A DNA stretch of 64,000 nt, from NCBI GenBank assembly GCA_013339895.1, contig JABACO010000001.1, positions 21,876,423 through 21,940,422 of the forward strand, given 5' to 3'. The position numbers and the translations under genes were made by a program. Of the stretch, positions 20,400 through 30,601 are shown one piece after another (position 1 is the first letter of the stretch; each line of letters begins with the position of its first letter). Below the pieces are notes generated by a model. The model did not search any database, was not told where the DNA came from, and saw only the letters and a list, made by a program, of their open reading frames with translations. Origin of the DNA: Ephydatia muelleri (Eukaryota; Porifera; Demospongiae; Spongillida; Spongillidae).

Positions 20400-21245
20400 A
20401 AGTGGGATGTCATCCGATGGAGAATCCCACGAGACGCAGGCCGTCGCAAGAGAGGTACCAATGCAGGTTGTGCGGATGAGTCGTCGCCCTCCTCCCCGTT
20501 TCGCGGAGAAGACGGACTTGCCCCTATGGCTGACGCGGTTTGAAGATTCCGGAAGAACAGTGGACATGCGAACTCTTACCGCTACTAGAGGATGTGCCGT
20601 TTCGAATAGTTTCACAACAGGGACTGGCTACTTCTACAGACTCAAGCTGTCGTCCGCTGCTTAAAAAATCAGTTTTCACCAGACGGTAATGAACTCGAAT
20701 GGCAGTTCAGGTTGCAACAACGGACCCAGAAACCCGAGGAAAGCCTGATAGAATTTTCAGGTGCACTGGGTCAACTGGCAGACAAGGCGTACCCGAACTG
20801 GTCGGGGGAGCAGAGACAAGAAATGGTAAGAAATCATTTTATACAAGGTGTTCGCCCCTCTAGTATTCAGCTGAAGCTGATGCGTGAAATGCCCGCAACG
20901 CTGGCGGATGCGGTACGATTAGCCTTTCAACAAGAAACAGTTGAAGCAGCGCAAAAGAGATTACACCGAGAAAGAAGCGCCCACGAGTCCATGGCTGTAC
21001 GTGCTGGACATCTCGAAGGAGAGGATGAATCTACTGTCTCCTCCGCCAGGGGCAAGCACACACCAGACGTTGAATATATGTTTGTCGAGGCAACTTCGCG
21101 AGTCTGATGCTGCGGTGCGGCAACTGACAGCACAGCTGGAGCAGCTCAAAGGACGCCGGGTAGAACAAGACAACCGTCACGGTCCCAGAGACCAGTTCGC
21201 CAACCAGGAAGATCGAATGCGCAGGCAAGTTCAGAGCTTACTTTA
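20400..21245 (+). mobile_element. Gag-like region of the LTR fossil
   Basis: Fragments with a retrotransposon gag pattern (W..R..KPEESLIEFSGAL, HFIQGVRP, then glutamine/arginine-rich helices). No clear zinc knuckle is seen before the hAT insertion begins. Confidence 0.6.
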
Positions 21246-21291
21246 ATTCAGGTTCTTAACCCCTCTCCAGTTTTGGTGGCCCTATACGAAA

Positions 21292-22161
21292 CAGCGGCGA
21301 CGGAAGCTATTATAAAGTGGTGCGGTCAATGAATAATAGATGAGCATGCATAATATTATACGCGCAAACATGACAGATGTATCTAGTTGCAACAATTACA
21401 AATCATACATGTACAGTATAGAAGTCTTAATCAGTTAACATAAACTTGCCAAACAATGTCTGGCGGTGTTCGGAACCGCGAATAAATTCATTACCTAGCT
21501 CCACTAAATTGATTATCTGTCAAATTGCTATGAACGAACAAAATCATCGAGTTGTTTAGTCGCAGTTGTGTCATCGTTGTTCGTAGAAAGGTCTTGACTC
21601 TACGCAACGCACTAAATGATCTCTCGCTTGTAGCATTTGTGGCTGGCATGACCAGTATCAACGAAACCAGGCAATGAACTTGTGGAATCAAGGCCTTTTG
21701 GATTGGTGATAGCTTCTTTATAAATTCAACTATAGAACTCAGATCATATGCAATGCTTGACTGTGGCAAATTGCTGGACAATATGTTCAGGTGTAGCTTT
21801 AGCTGTTGCAGGTTTAGATCGGAACCATAAAGTTGTGTAATGAATTCAATATCATCATCATAAGACTCTTTGTTTGCTGCCTTAAGTAGCCACTTGTCAA
21901 ACTAGGCTGTTTAAAAACTTCTTCTCACAGCACTTTTCTTGCCAAACTCTCAGTGTCACTGACACTTTGACTAGAACTCGCATCCATCTTGCTTGAAAAG
22001 AAGAGCTAGCAGCTGTCTCAAATTGACACAATAAGTGGTAATTGAACGCCGGCTGCCGCTCGAGGTTACAATTATAATTAATAACTAATGAATTATTAAT
22101 TTCAGCCGTAAAAAGTGGTGCGGCCATGGCCGCAGTGGCCGTAGCGGTTCCGTCGCCACTG
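21292..22161 (-). mobile_element. hAT-type DNA transposon remnant nested in the LTR fossil
   Basis: The minus-strand frame at 21491-21781 has the hAT dimerisation motif (MPATNATSERSFSALRRVK). The outer bases are CAGCGGCGACGGAA on the left and CAGTGGCGACGGAA reading inward from the right. Both flanks carry CGAAA. At 870 bp it is an internally deleted element keeping the transposase C-terminus. Confidence 0.75.
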
Positions 22162-22274
22162 CGAAAACGAGAAGGTGGCAGTGGCAAAGTCGATCAACCA
22201 CATTCTTTGTAATACCACACAAGAGACAGAACATGATAGCTCTATAAAGATCAAATGGAGGACGAGTACAACAG

Positions 22275-22735
22275 ATGCTGCATGGTACCACCAAGCTGAC
22301 TGAAAAAGAGAGGGATGCAGCTGTAGCACTTCTATCTGAGTTCAAAGATGTCATTGCTTTGGGAGATGATGATCTGGGCCGCACTGGCATCGTACAACAC
22401 TCAATTGAGACTGGGAGTAGTCAACCAGTACGACAACAAGGTAGAAGACTGCCTTTTCATCAGAAGCCAGTTGTGCGTAAGTTACTGGATAGCATGCTGT
22501 CACGGGACATCATTGAGCCTAGCCATGGGCCTTGGGCATCACCAGTATTGTTAGTGAAAAAGAAAGATGGGTCTATAAGATTTTGGGTGGATTTTTGAAA
22601 GGTTAATGATTGTACCCAAAAAGATGCTCAGCCTCTCCCAAGAATTGATGACACACTGGATGCCCTTGGGGGTGCATACTGTTATTTGGGGCATGTCATA
22701 TCTGATAGAGGGATAGAGACAGATCCAGAAAAGGT
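22275..22735 (+). mobile_element. Reverse-transcriptase region of the LTR fossil (partial)
   Basis: Contains the N-terminal RT landmarks of gypsy elements (HSIETG, QQGRRLPFHQK, WASPVLLVKKKDGSIRF). The palm region is largely absent. Confidence 0.75.
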
Positions 22736-23335
22736 AAAGTGTGTTGCAGACTGGCCAGTACCTGTGAATCAGAAGCAACTGCAATGTTTTATGGGTCTTG
22801 CCTCATATTACGCCGTTTTGTTAGAAGTTTGGCACAAATAGCTGCCCCTTTACACACTCTCACACAAAAGGGAAGGGAATGGGAATGGACCCAGGTGTAT
22901 AATGAAGCATTCTTTGAATTGAAGAAGAGACTATTATCCACACCTATACTGTCATTACCAAATTTCAACCTTGGATTTATTGTTGACACAGATGCTAGTG
23001 GGGAAGGGCTTGGAGCAGTGCTCTCTCAGGTGGTCATGAGTGTGTGGTGTCATAAGCGAGTAGGGTCCTCTCCAGGAGTGAGAGGAAGTATTGTGCAACT
23101 CGTCGAGAGATGTTGGCACTGGTATGGGCAGTTCACATCTTCAGACCCTACCTTTATGGAAAGAGATTCACACTCAGGACAGACCACAACTGCTTGAAGT
23201 GGCTGCATAACTTCAAGGAGCCTGAGGGGCAAGTGGCTAGGTGACTTGAAGCATTGGCAGAGTTTGACTATGAGGTGGTACACCGTCCAGGTAAGCAACA
23301 CCAAAATGCAGATGCTTTGTCACGCAAGATGTGTA
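22736..23335 (+). mobile_element. RNase H region of the LTR fossil
   Basis: Shows the thumb/RNase H landmarks LHTLTQKG, FELKKRLLSTPIL, DTDASGEGLGAVLSQ and, near the end, VVHRPGKQHQNADALSR. Confidence 0.8.
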
Positions 23336-23529
23336 AGCAATGTGGGACCCAGGTGGGTGGGGAAGAAATTACATTGGAGGCACAGCTGAATGCTGTAGAT
23401 GTATCAGCCACACAGAGCATTTTGCCCATATGGTCTAATAGGGAAATTAAGGAACAACAAACTCAGGACAGTGATATAAAAATAGTTAGGGGATGGCTGC
23501 AGTGCAATATTTTCCCAGATAGATGTCAG

Positions 23530-24480
23530 TCTAGTGTCAGCTGGAAGCTACAATCACTGTGGATTGCTGAAAAATGGCATCCTGTATCGCCAGTGGGAGG
23601 ACATCCCAGGAGGGGGAATGAATAAACACCTACAGCTGGTCCTCCCATCTGCCTGGATCCCTGATGTTCTATATGGGTGTCACAATTCCATCATTGCAGG
23701 ACACTTGGGTGTCAGGAAAACACTTGAAAAGATTCAGCACCGGTTCTACTGGCCAGGGCAGAGAAAAAATGTGGAGATGTGGTGTGGTAAGTGTGCAGTG
23801 TGCCGTTCACGCAAGACAGTGAGCATGGTGAGTAGACCACTGGAGCGTGTAGCAATGGACATCCTGGGCCCTCTTCCTGAGACACCACGAGGAAGTAAGT
23901 ACATTCTGGTAGTAGGCGACTACTTCACAAAATGGAAAGAGGCTTACCCACTGAAGAATATGGAGGCTACTTCCGTAGCAAGAGCATTTGTGAATGAGTT
24001 TGTTTGTCGATTTGGTGTGCCTGAGTCCCTTCATACAGATCTAGGAAAGAACTTTGAATCAGCCCTAATTAAAGAAATCTGCCAGCTACTGGGTGTAAAA
24101 AAGACTCGGACAACTCCTTATCATCCTCAGTCAGATGGTCTTGTGGAGAGGTTTAACAGGACAGTGCTGGACATGTTGAGTATGGCTGTTCAGCAGGATG
24201 AACATGGATGGGACCTACTCTTGCCACCGGTAATGCTGGCCTATAGGACCAGTGTTCAGGAAACTACAGGCACTACTCCATTCAGTCTGTTGTTTGGACG
24301 CACGTCTCCCTGAAGACATTATGTTTGGTATTCCGGCTGAAGAGTATACATCACCTGAACAATACAGCCATATCTTGGTAGAAAGAGTGAAGGGAGGATA
24401 TCAACTGGTTAGGGATCATGCAGAAAAGAAACAGAGGCACCAGAAGGATATGTTTGACAGGAAGGTAAAGGGTCAGCCAT
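23530..24480 (+). mobile_element. Integrase region of the LTR fossil
   Basis: HHCC zinc region (GHLGVRKT, CAVCRSRK), catalytic core with MDILGPLP, HTDLGKNFES and YHPQSDGLVERFNRT, then a C-terminal basic region. It is a different lineage from the integrase at 1378-3717, which reads GIDLIGP and has other spacing. Confidence 0.85.
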
Positions 24481-25070
24481 ACCATGCATGTAAATGATCT
24501 GGTGTTTCTACACAACGCAGTTGTTCCTAAAGGACACTCAAGGAAGTTCTGCAGACCATGGCTGGGGCCATTTAAGGTGATTAAGATGAGTCCTAATGTG
24601 TGACTGCAGTAACCCTCGAAAGCGGAAAGTGGTACACTTTAACAGGTGAAAACCAGCACCTGTAGATCCAGAATCAAGGGATAATGAAGATGGTCCAGCA
24701 CCCAACAGCAACATGTGAGTACAGAAATGCCTAAAGCCTCAAGCAAGAGACCACCAGAGTTGCAAGATGAGGAAGACGAGGGGGAGTATATCTACTCTGA
24801 TATAGAGGGACCTAACACTGATGCTGCACCTGCACCAGCCCCAGCAGAACAGTTGAGAGGAAGAGAGCAAGGATCCAATGACCTGCTACAAGAGATCCCG
24901 CATGCTGTGCAACTAGAAGTGGTTCCCACTCCAGCCCCACCATTGAGAAGATCAGGCCGAAGAACACAACCTCCCGCTCGTTATGGACAGACGCTGATTG
25001 TCCCTGACAGCATTCCTGAGAACGTTGCTGTTAGGAGTGTGAGGACACACTCTTCGAGAAGGGGGAGCTG

Positions 25071-25248
25071 TGTAACACCTGCCATATACCTGAACTCAGC
25101 TGACTTGTGACATGTAGCGTCTGTCTGTCTAGTGGCATGTCTCACCTGACCTGCACATATCACATGCTGTGCATCCATTCTGTACCTATATAAGTGCATG
25201 CATTTGTACTTTAACATGCTCGTTGGCTGCTGACTCAACTTGTTTACA
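25071..25248 (+). repeat. Right LTR
   Basis: 178 bp, starts TGTAACACC after the purine tract GAAGGGGGAGC and ends TTTACA. Followed by the AATA duplication. Confidence 0.85.
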
Positions 25249-25420
25249 AATACATTGAATATCTTTATGGAACCAGGGATTCCAAACTTGGGTATTACTT
25301 TCCAGTAGGGGACGAACATACACCTTATATAGACGCACAAGGAGAGACACATCGTTAGAATGAAAGCATTTTAAGAGAAGACAGCTCCTAAATGGAACGA
25401 GCCATATTATGGGTTTCCTT
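25249..25420 (-). mobile_element. LINE reverse-transcriptase tail (right half)
   Basis: The minus strand reads FHSNDVSLLVRLYKVYVRP, then LLESNTQVWNPWFHKDI. These residues normally come just before IERVQRRFT, which is at 20207 on the other side of the LTR element. The two halves are therefore one LINE copy split by the insertion. Confidence 0.85.
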
Positions 25421-26718
25421 GGTTACGTCGTAATCCCTCCTTTCCATTGTCCGATGATTTTGGTTGTCTCGACTTGTAATAGCAATGGCATAGCTAGGGT
25501 ACGGCCCCTGGCATACTAACAACAGAGGTCGGATTAACAATAATACTCACCCGCCGAAGTAAGAACTCGTAGTAGTACGGAATAACCATCTCTATTTCGA
25601 GCCGGTACTCCAGCTCAATTAAGGCATCAGCAACGAATTAATGGTGGCGTGCTGTACCATAAATATATAATATCAGTAATCTTGGTGACTCCACCACCGG
25701 GCAGTGAGTTGTATGTGCTGAGAAGGAAACCATGCACCATCGACTCGCAATCGGCACATATAAACAAGCGTGTCTCAGACTCTTCGCTGAGATATTGTGG
25801 TACAACTTTGAAGGCACAACCTATGACATGCCTTGTATTTCGCATTTGTGGGCGGAATTATGCGTTGATGCGTGTGGTGCGTTCTAGCAGCTAGGGCTTC
25901 CCTATTCATATGGATCGTACATGCGGTGGGAAGTTGCTTGCACACTTCGTGTTTCGATCAAAATCCTACGCACGCGTGATCACAGAGAAGGCTGCATATA
26001 GATTTCAGTTATAACGTATAACCTATACTTTGCGTAAAATACTGTCAAAAAAAACCTAGTCTCGCTGTTTGGTGATGGCTGTTGCTGAGTGTTAACTCAT
26101 ATTATAGCAATATAGCTTATCGTAACAAAACGTACCAAGCTAGGAAACATCGTTCCAACATACTCCACGGACACATGACCCGGGGTCGTGCATGTATGCT
26201 GCCATGTCTGAGAGTTGGCCGGGTAGGGGTATACGTATAGTAGTAGTAGTATCATACAAGAAGCAAGGCTTTGAGGAGTGCTTGGGCAACGTTATGACGT
26301 TTAATTCTTTATGGCTTGAACGGGGTACTAGAATTCACATACTTGAATCTAGAAATAGACGTGCACATGGGGTAGATATGCTATTTGCACATGTAAATAT
26401 GCAAATAGCTTTGGCTTCAGAATCCACTTTATAATCTTCAATAGATCGTCCACGCGGTAGAATAGGAAAGGGAAAATAGTGATCAAAAGTATGCCAGCCA
26501 TTAAATGTAAAAACAAAACCCCGTTTTGAAATTGATGGGGGCAAATTTTTACAGAACAGAAGATATACAAACAATGCGTTATTTGTCCCTGTATCATAAC
26601 TTTACTACAAGTCTTTGGTACTAAACTGTGCGCGATTGATAGAAATTACCCATAGACTCCATGATCAATAATTTTATTACGCGTATTACGGAATTCAAAT
26701 AATTCATTGCTGGCCATG
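25421..26718. other. Spacer, no supported gene
   Basis: AT-rich, with short unrelated open frames only. I see no splice-consistent coding, RNA gene or repeat family here. Confidence 0.5.
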
Positions 26719-26720
26719 TA

Positions 26721-29425
26721 GGGGAGACCGGGGCTAAAAGTCACACGGGTTAGTTGTCACAGCATTTATATCTTGGTAGCGGGTGACGGCATCAATTGGA
26801 CATGTACAGGTCAAATGTAGGTATTATAGTTTAGTGACTACCTATGAATTTGTGGAAATGCTGCTCACATCTATCGGACGTTGTATTTGAATTTGTGTTT
26901 TTTATACCTCTGAGTAAATTTTTTCCATTTGCTATGTAGCTAATTTCAAAAATTAGGTTGAGAGAATATATGAAATAAGTTAGTACAAAGTTATGTGCAT
27001 GGATTAAACTTCCCATTGATCAATGTCAAAATTGTATTTTTAATTTTGAGTAGCCTTTATAAAAAGTTATGTGTTCTGGGCCTTAGTGGCACAAGATGGC
27101 TTGGGGTAAGTAGGCACACAAACCACAGACCGAATGTCCATTTGTTCGAAGGTGCTGGAAAATATTTCCATCATGCGAACTTATACTCGAAAGACTGATA
27201 GAGGTTCGTACTCTAAAGAAGACATTGTAAGAGCTGTTGACCTTGTTAAAAAGAATGAAGCATCCATCAGAAGTGCTTCTAAGATGTGTGGTATTAACTA
27301 CCGAACTTTGTCGCGATATTGTAAACGACTAACCGGAGATGACGCTTTAGAAGAAAACGGTGTGTCTTTATTTACTGTTGGGTATAAAAGCGGTCGGCAG
27401 GTTGTTCCGAACGCTTTGGAGGAGGAGTTAGTCGAATATATATTAACAGCTTCTAGCATGTATCAAGGCCTTTCGCCTAAGGAAATACGAAAGCTTGCCT
27501 ATCAGTTGGCTATAGCAAATAGCCTACCTCTCGCTGCTAAATGGGTACAAGCTGGTGCTGATTGGTTTTCTGGATTTCTAAAGCGCCACCCTACGTTGTC
27601 ATTACGTAAGCCAGAAGCTACTAGCCTTGCGCGGGTTTCCGGATTCAACCCCACCACTGTAAACCAGTTTTTTTGACAACTTAACTGTTGTACTGCAGCG
27701 TAACAAATTTGGTCCTGGAGATATTTGGAACGCTGACGAAACTGGGATTACAACTGTGCAGAAGCCATGTAGGATTGTTGCTAAACGTGGAATGAAACTG
27801 GTTGGGTTCATAACCTCTGCTGAACGTGGTACCTTAGTTACAGTTGCCTTTGCAGTTTCAGCTATTGGAAACAGTATACCTCCGTTTTTTGTATTTCCTC
27901 GCGTTCACTTTTATAGGATCGCTTTGTGTCCGATGGTCCAACAGGAAGTAACGGTGCTGCTAATCCATCAGGTTGGATGACAGAGGATATATTTGTCCTT
28001 TTTCTGAAGCACTTTGTGCATTATGCCAGATGCACTAAGGAACGACCTTGTCTGCTGATTTTGGATAATCATGAGTCTCATCTGTCTATTGATGGTCTGA
28101 CATATGCGAAGGAAAATGGTGTTGTCATGCTATCACTGCCCCCTCATTGTTCACATCGCTTGCAACCACTCAATCGCTCTGTTTATGGACCTCTCAAGAA
28201 ACATGTTAATAGTGCTTGTGACTCATGGATATTGAGCCATCCGGGGAATACAATGTCAATCTACGACATCCCTGCAATTGTTGCTACCTGTCTTCCACGC
28301 GCAGCTACCCTTAGCAATGTTATTGCTGGTTTCAAAGCAACAGGAATATATCCTTTTGATAGAAATATTTACTGAATCCGACTTTGCACCAGGATTTATC
28401 ACTGACCGTCCACTGATTGTAGAGGAACAATAATCTCTACAGGCAAGGTCTCAGTGCATCCAAACTTCTGAGAAGCCAAACAGCAGTTCTGTAAATAAAT
28501 CACCCAGCCTAGCATCGGAGTCTCGTACCTCTTCCAATGAGCAAGGTGTAGGCCTATCAGTAGGCCTATCGCAATCACCAGGACCCAGTGGTGTAACCAA
28601 CGACTCTCAGAGCATTTTTGTATCTCCAAGCAATGTTCGTCCATTTCAAAAGGCTGCACCTAAAGCTGTAAAAACAAAGAGGCGAACACGCAAGTCCTCA
28701 ATTCTGACGGACTCACCAGTGAAAACTTTGCTAGAAAAAGAGAAGAGATGCAAAAAAAACACCTTCAAAGAAGGGAAAGGGGTGTGCCAAAGTGCTGTTT
28801 GAAGCAATTAGTCCCCAAGAGAGATTGTCAGAAAAGGGAAAACAGCGTGCTAAGGTGCAATTTGAAGAGAAGAGGGGCCTTCAAAAAAACACCAAAAGGT
28901 GTGCTGAAGACTGGTTTTGTTTGGTATGTTTAGAAGCTTATTCGAAAAGTAAAGGTGGTGAAGTATGGGTTCAATGTGTGGAATGCCAACAGTGGGCTCA
29001 TGAAGCTTGCACACCTGGTGAAGAAAGCTACATTTGTCATGATTGTTGATTTAACTTTTTTCGGTGCATAAACTGCTGTATTGTTTCTAGTGTGATGCCT
29101 GATTTATCACCTGAGCATATTAAAGTTGAATAGATTTTAATGCTGAAGTTACTGTTACATATGCAGTACATTATTACAGCCTCAGCAGAGTCATATTCTA
29201 CAGCAAAACCTGTGTGACTTCTTACCCTGCGATGGGGAAGGTTGTCACAAATGCACTGCTTCAATTAGAATGGTTATAATTAATCAATTAATTGATTAGT
29301 AGAAAAACTGGAATAGCCATTATGTAGCTAGATGATTTGGTGTTATACATTTTTTTAATTAATATGTTTTAATAATAAGGGCACTATTCAATACCAAATT
29401 TGTGACTTTTAGCCCTGGTCTCCCC
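26721..29425 (+). mobile_element. Pogo-like (Tc1/mariner superfamily) DNA transposon, 2,705 bp
   Basis: Terminal inverted repeats start GGGGAGACCGGGGCTAAAAG and, from the right, GGGGAGACCAGGGCTAAAAG, then GTCACA in both. TA dinucleotides flank it (26719-26720, 29426-29427), the target duplication of this superfamily. It contains one transposase gene and looks nearly whole. Confidence 0.92.
27173..29049 (+). pseudogene. Pogo-like transposase with C-terminal PHD-like finger
   Basis: The start chosen is MRTYTRKTDRG. Residues about 12-60 form a Pipsqueak-type helix-turn-helix (YSKEDIVRAVDLVKKNEAS, INYRTLSRYCKR), followed by a CENP-B-type DNA-binding region (WFSGFLKRHPTLSLRKPE). The DDE_1 core has NADETGITT (first Asp), LLILDNHESH (second Asp) and PPHCSHRLQPL. 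The C-terminus carries a basic stretch and CLVCLEAYSKSKGGEVWVQC, C-x2-C, W-A-H-x3-C and C-H-D-C, a PHD/zinc-finger pattern. The frame is broken by an extra T in the T-run at 27667-27673, by a loss near 27914, by another shift near 28370, and by a stop near 28430. Otherwise it reads through for over 600 codons, so it is a young, recently inactive copy (or a few assembly errors). Confidence 0.88.
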
Positions 29426-29427
29426 TA

Positions 29428-29569
29428 CCTTCACATGGTTGAAGCTACATCATACTCATCATTGCAATGCAATCCATATGTCCATGCACTGTTCTCACCT
29501 AGTAGACTACATGATAATAACACAAAGATTAGAGGAGAGACATAACGTTGGTGACTTGCTGCAACCCTA
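29428..29569. other. Short spacer at CLN8 copy 1 3' end
   Basis: Downstream flank of the minus-strand CLN8 gene; no other feature seen. Confidence 0.5.
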
Positions 29570-30601
29570 TCAGCTGGTCTTCACATGAGAGCTGTCTCCA
29601 CTGCTATGTTCTGTGCTGTGGTCTTTACCGCTCTTCTCACGAGATGTCCCTTTGGTCCCCTTTTCAGTGTCAGTGTGATTGAAGTCGATGGGGTTGAAGA
29701 ACTGCGAGGTCTTCTTGTAGGTCCAGTTCGGAGTGAGCCACACAAACTGGAGGACCACCTGGGTGTACAGGAGTACAAACACCACCACTGGCATGTTGGC
29801 AATCACACTGTCCCACTGCCGATAGGTCATCAGGAGCATGTAGCCCTCGATGATGGTACGCATGTGGAAGAGGTGGATGAGGAAGAGCTGGTTGCACTTC
29901 CAAAGGGTGGTGTGGGCCATCTTGGACTTGAGGAGCACCCAGCACAGGCACGAGAAGGGCGTGGTCATCTCCAGCATCACCCCTTGGATGCCGAAGAAGT
30001 GTCCGATCTCGTAGTAGAGACACATCGTACCGCAACCGACCAGGCACAGCCAGTGGTGAGCGAAGAGGGCGGGGTCGAATGTGTGGAACACGACGTCCGA
30101 GATGGCGAGGGCGGTCACCTCGAAGACGAAGAAGCCGACGATGATGGAGGCCGTGAGGAAGCTGGTCTGCGTCGTCGCTTTCACCACGTCTTGGCTGAGC
30201 GTGGGATCCATTACCCAGTACCAACCCGAAAGTACCACGATGACGGCTCCGAACGTGGATCTAACGACGGAGAGGCACCAGAAGACCTTTTCCTTGGTCT
30301 TAAGGGCGCGAAACACCGGAAGGTTGAACGAGACGAGGTAGGACAGGAGGAACGTGGCGAGGGTTACGGCCGTCGCGCAGGCCGCCACGACCAGCTTGGT
30401 CTCTGTAGCTCGAGCATCGACCTCCCTGAGAGCGGGGAACAGTCGCAGCAGCGGGTGGTCACCTGCATATCATCGTAGAATAAAAATAAAGACTTCGATA
30501 ATCCGTAAGTTGAGGAATCGATCTACTGAATCATTCCCAGCCCAACCCACAAAAAATGCACTTCAACAAAGGTGACCTTCAAACTCAGTGAGTTGAACCA
30601 T
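29570..30601 (-). CDS. CLN8: CLN8-like TLC-domain protein, copy 1
   Basis: Two exons: 30577-30601 (25 nt, MVQLTEFE plus one base) and 29570-30462. The 114-nt intron begins GTCACC, a weak donor, and ends ATGCAG. The product is 305 residues. The TLC fold has about seven membrane spans. Matches to vertebrate CLN8 are strong and colinear: KEKVFW, FRTFD-like FHTFD, HHWLCLVG, LEMTTPFSC, LLKSKM, WKCNQLFLIHLFHMR and, near the C-terminus, WTYKKTSQFFNP. In vertebrates CLN8 is an ER cargo receptor that loads newly made lysosomal enzymes into COPII vesicles. Human CLN8 ends in a KKxx ER-retrieval signal; this copy ends SSHVKTS and lacks it. Exon 2 is almost identical to the other two copies, but exon 1, the intron and the upstream flank are not. 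Confidence 0.9.

Larger units (their letters stand above)
20208..25248 (+). mobile_element. Ty3/gypsy-type LTR retrotransposon, fossil
   Basis: Bounded by two similar LTRs (20208-20389 and 25071-25248) and a 4-bp AATA duplication. Behind the left LTR is a primer-binding-like TGGTGTCAGAAGTGGG; before the right LTR is a purine tract. The order gag, reverse transcriptase, RNase H, integrase identifies the Ty3/gypsy group. It is broken, with several coding breaks, an incomplete polymerase region and one nested hAT insertion. The two LTRs differ at a modest number of sites, which suggests a fairly old but not ancient insertion. It sits inside a LINE fragment. Confidence 0.9.

Noticed and set aside
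29585-30478. 297-codon plus-strand frame and 184-codon second minus frame across CLN8 copy 1 (and like frames at copies 2 and 3)
   Set aside because: They are shadows caused by the high GC at third codon positions in CLN8 exon 2. Only the CLN8 frame matches a known protein and has a consistent splice structure.
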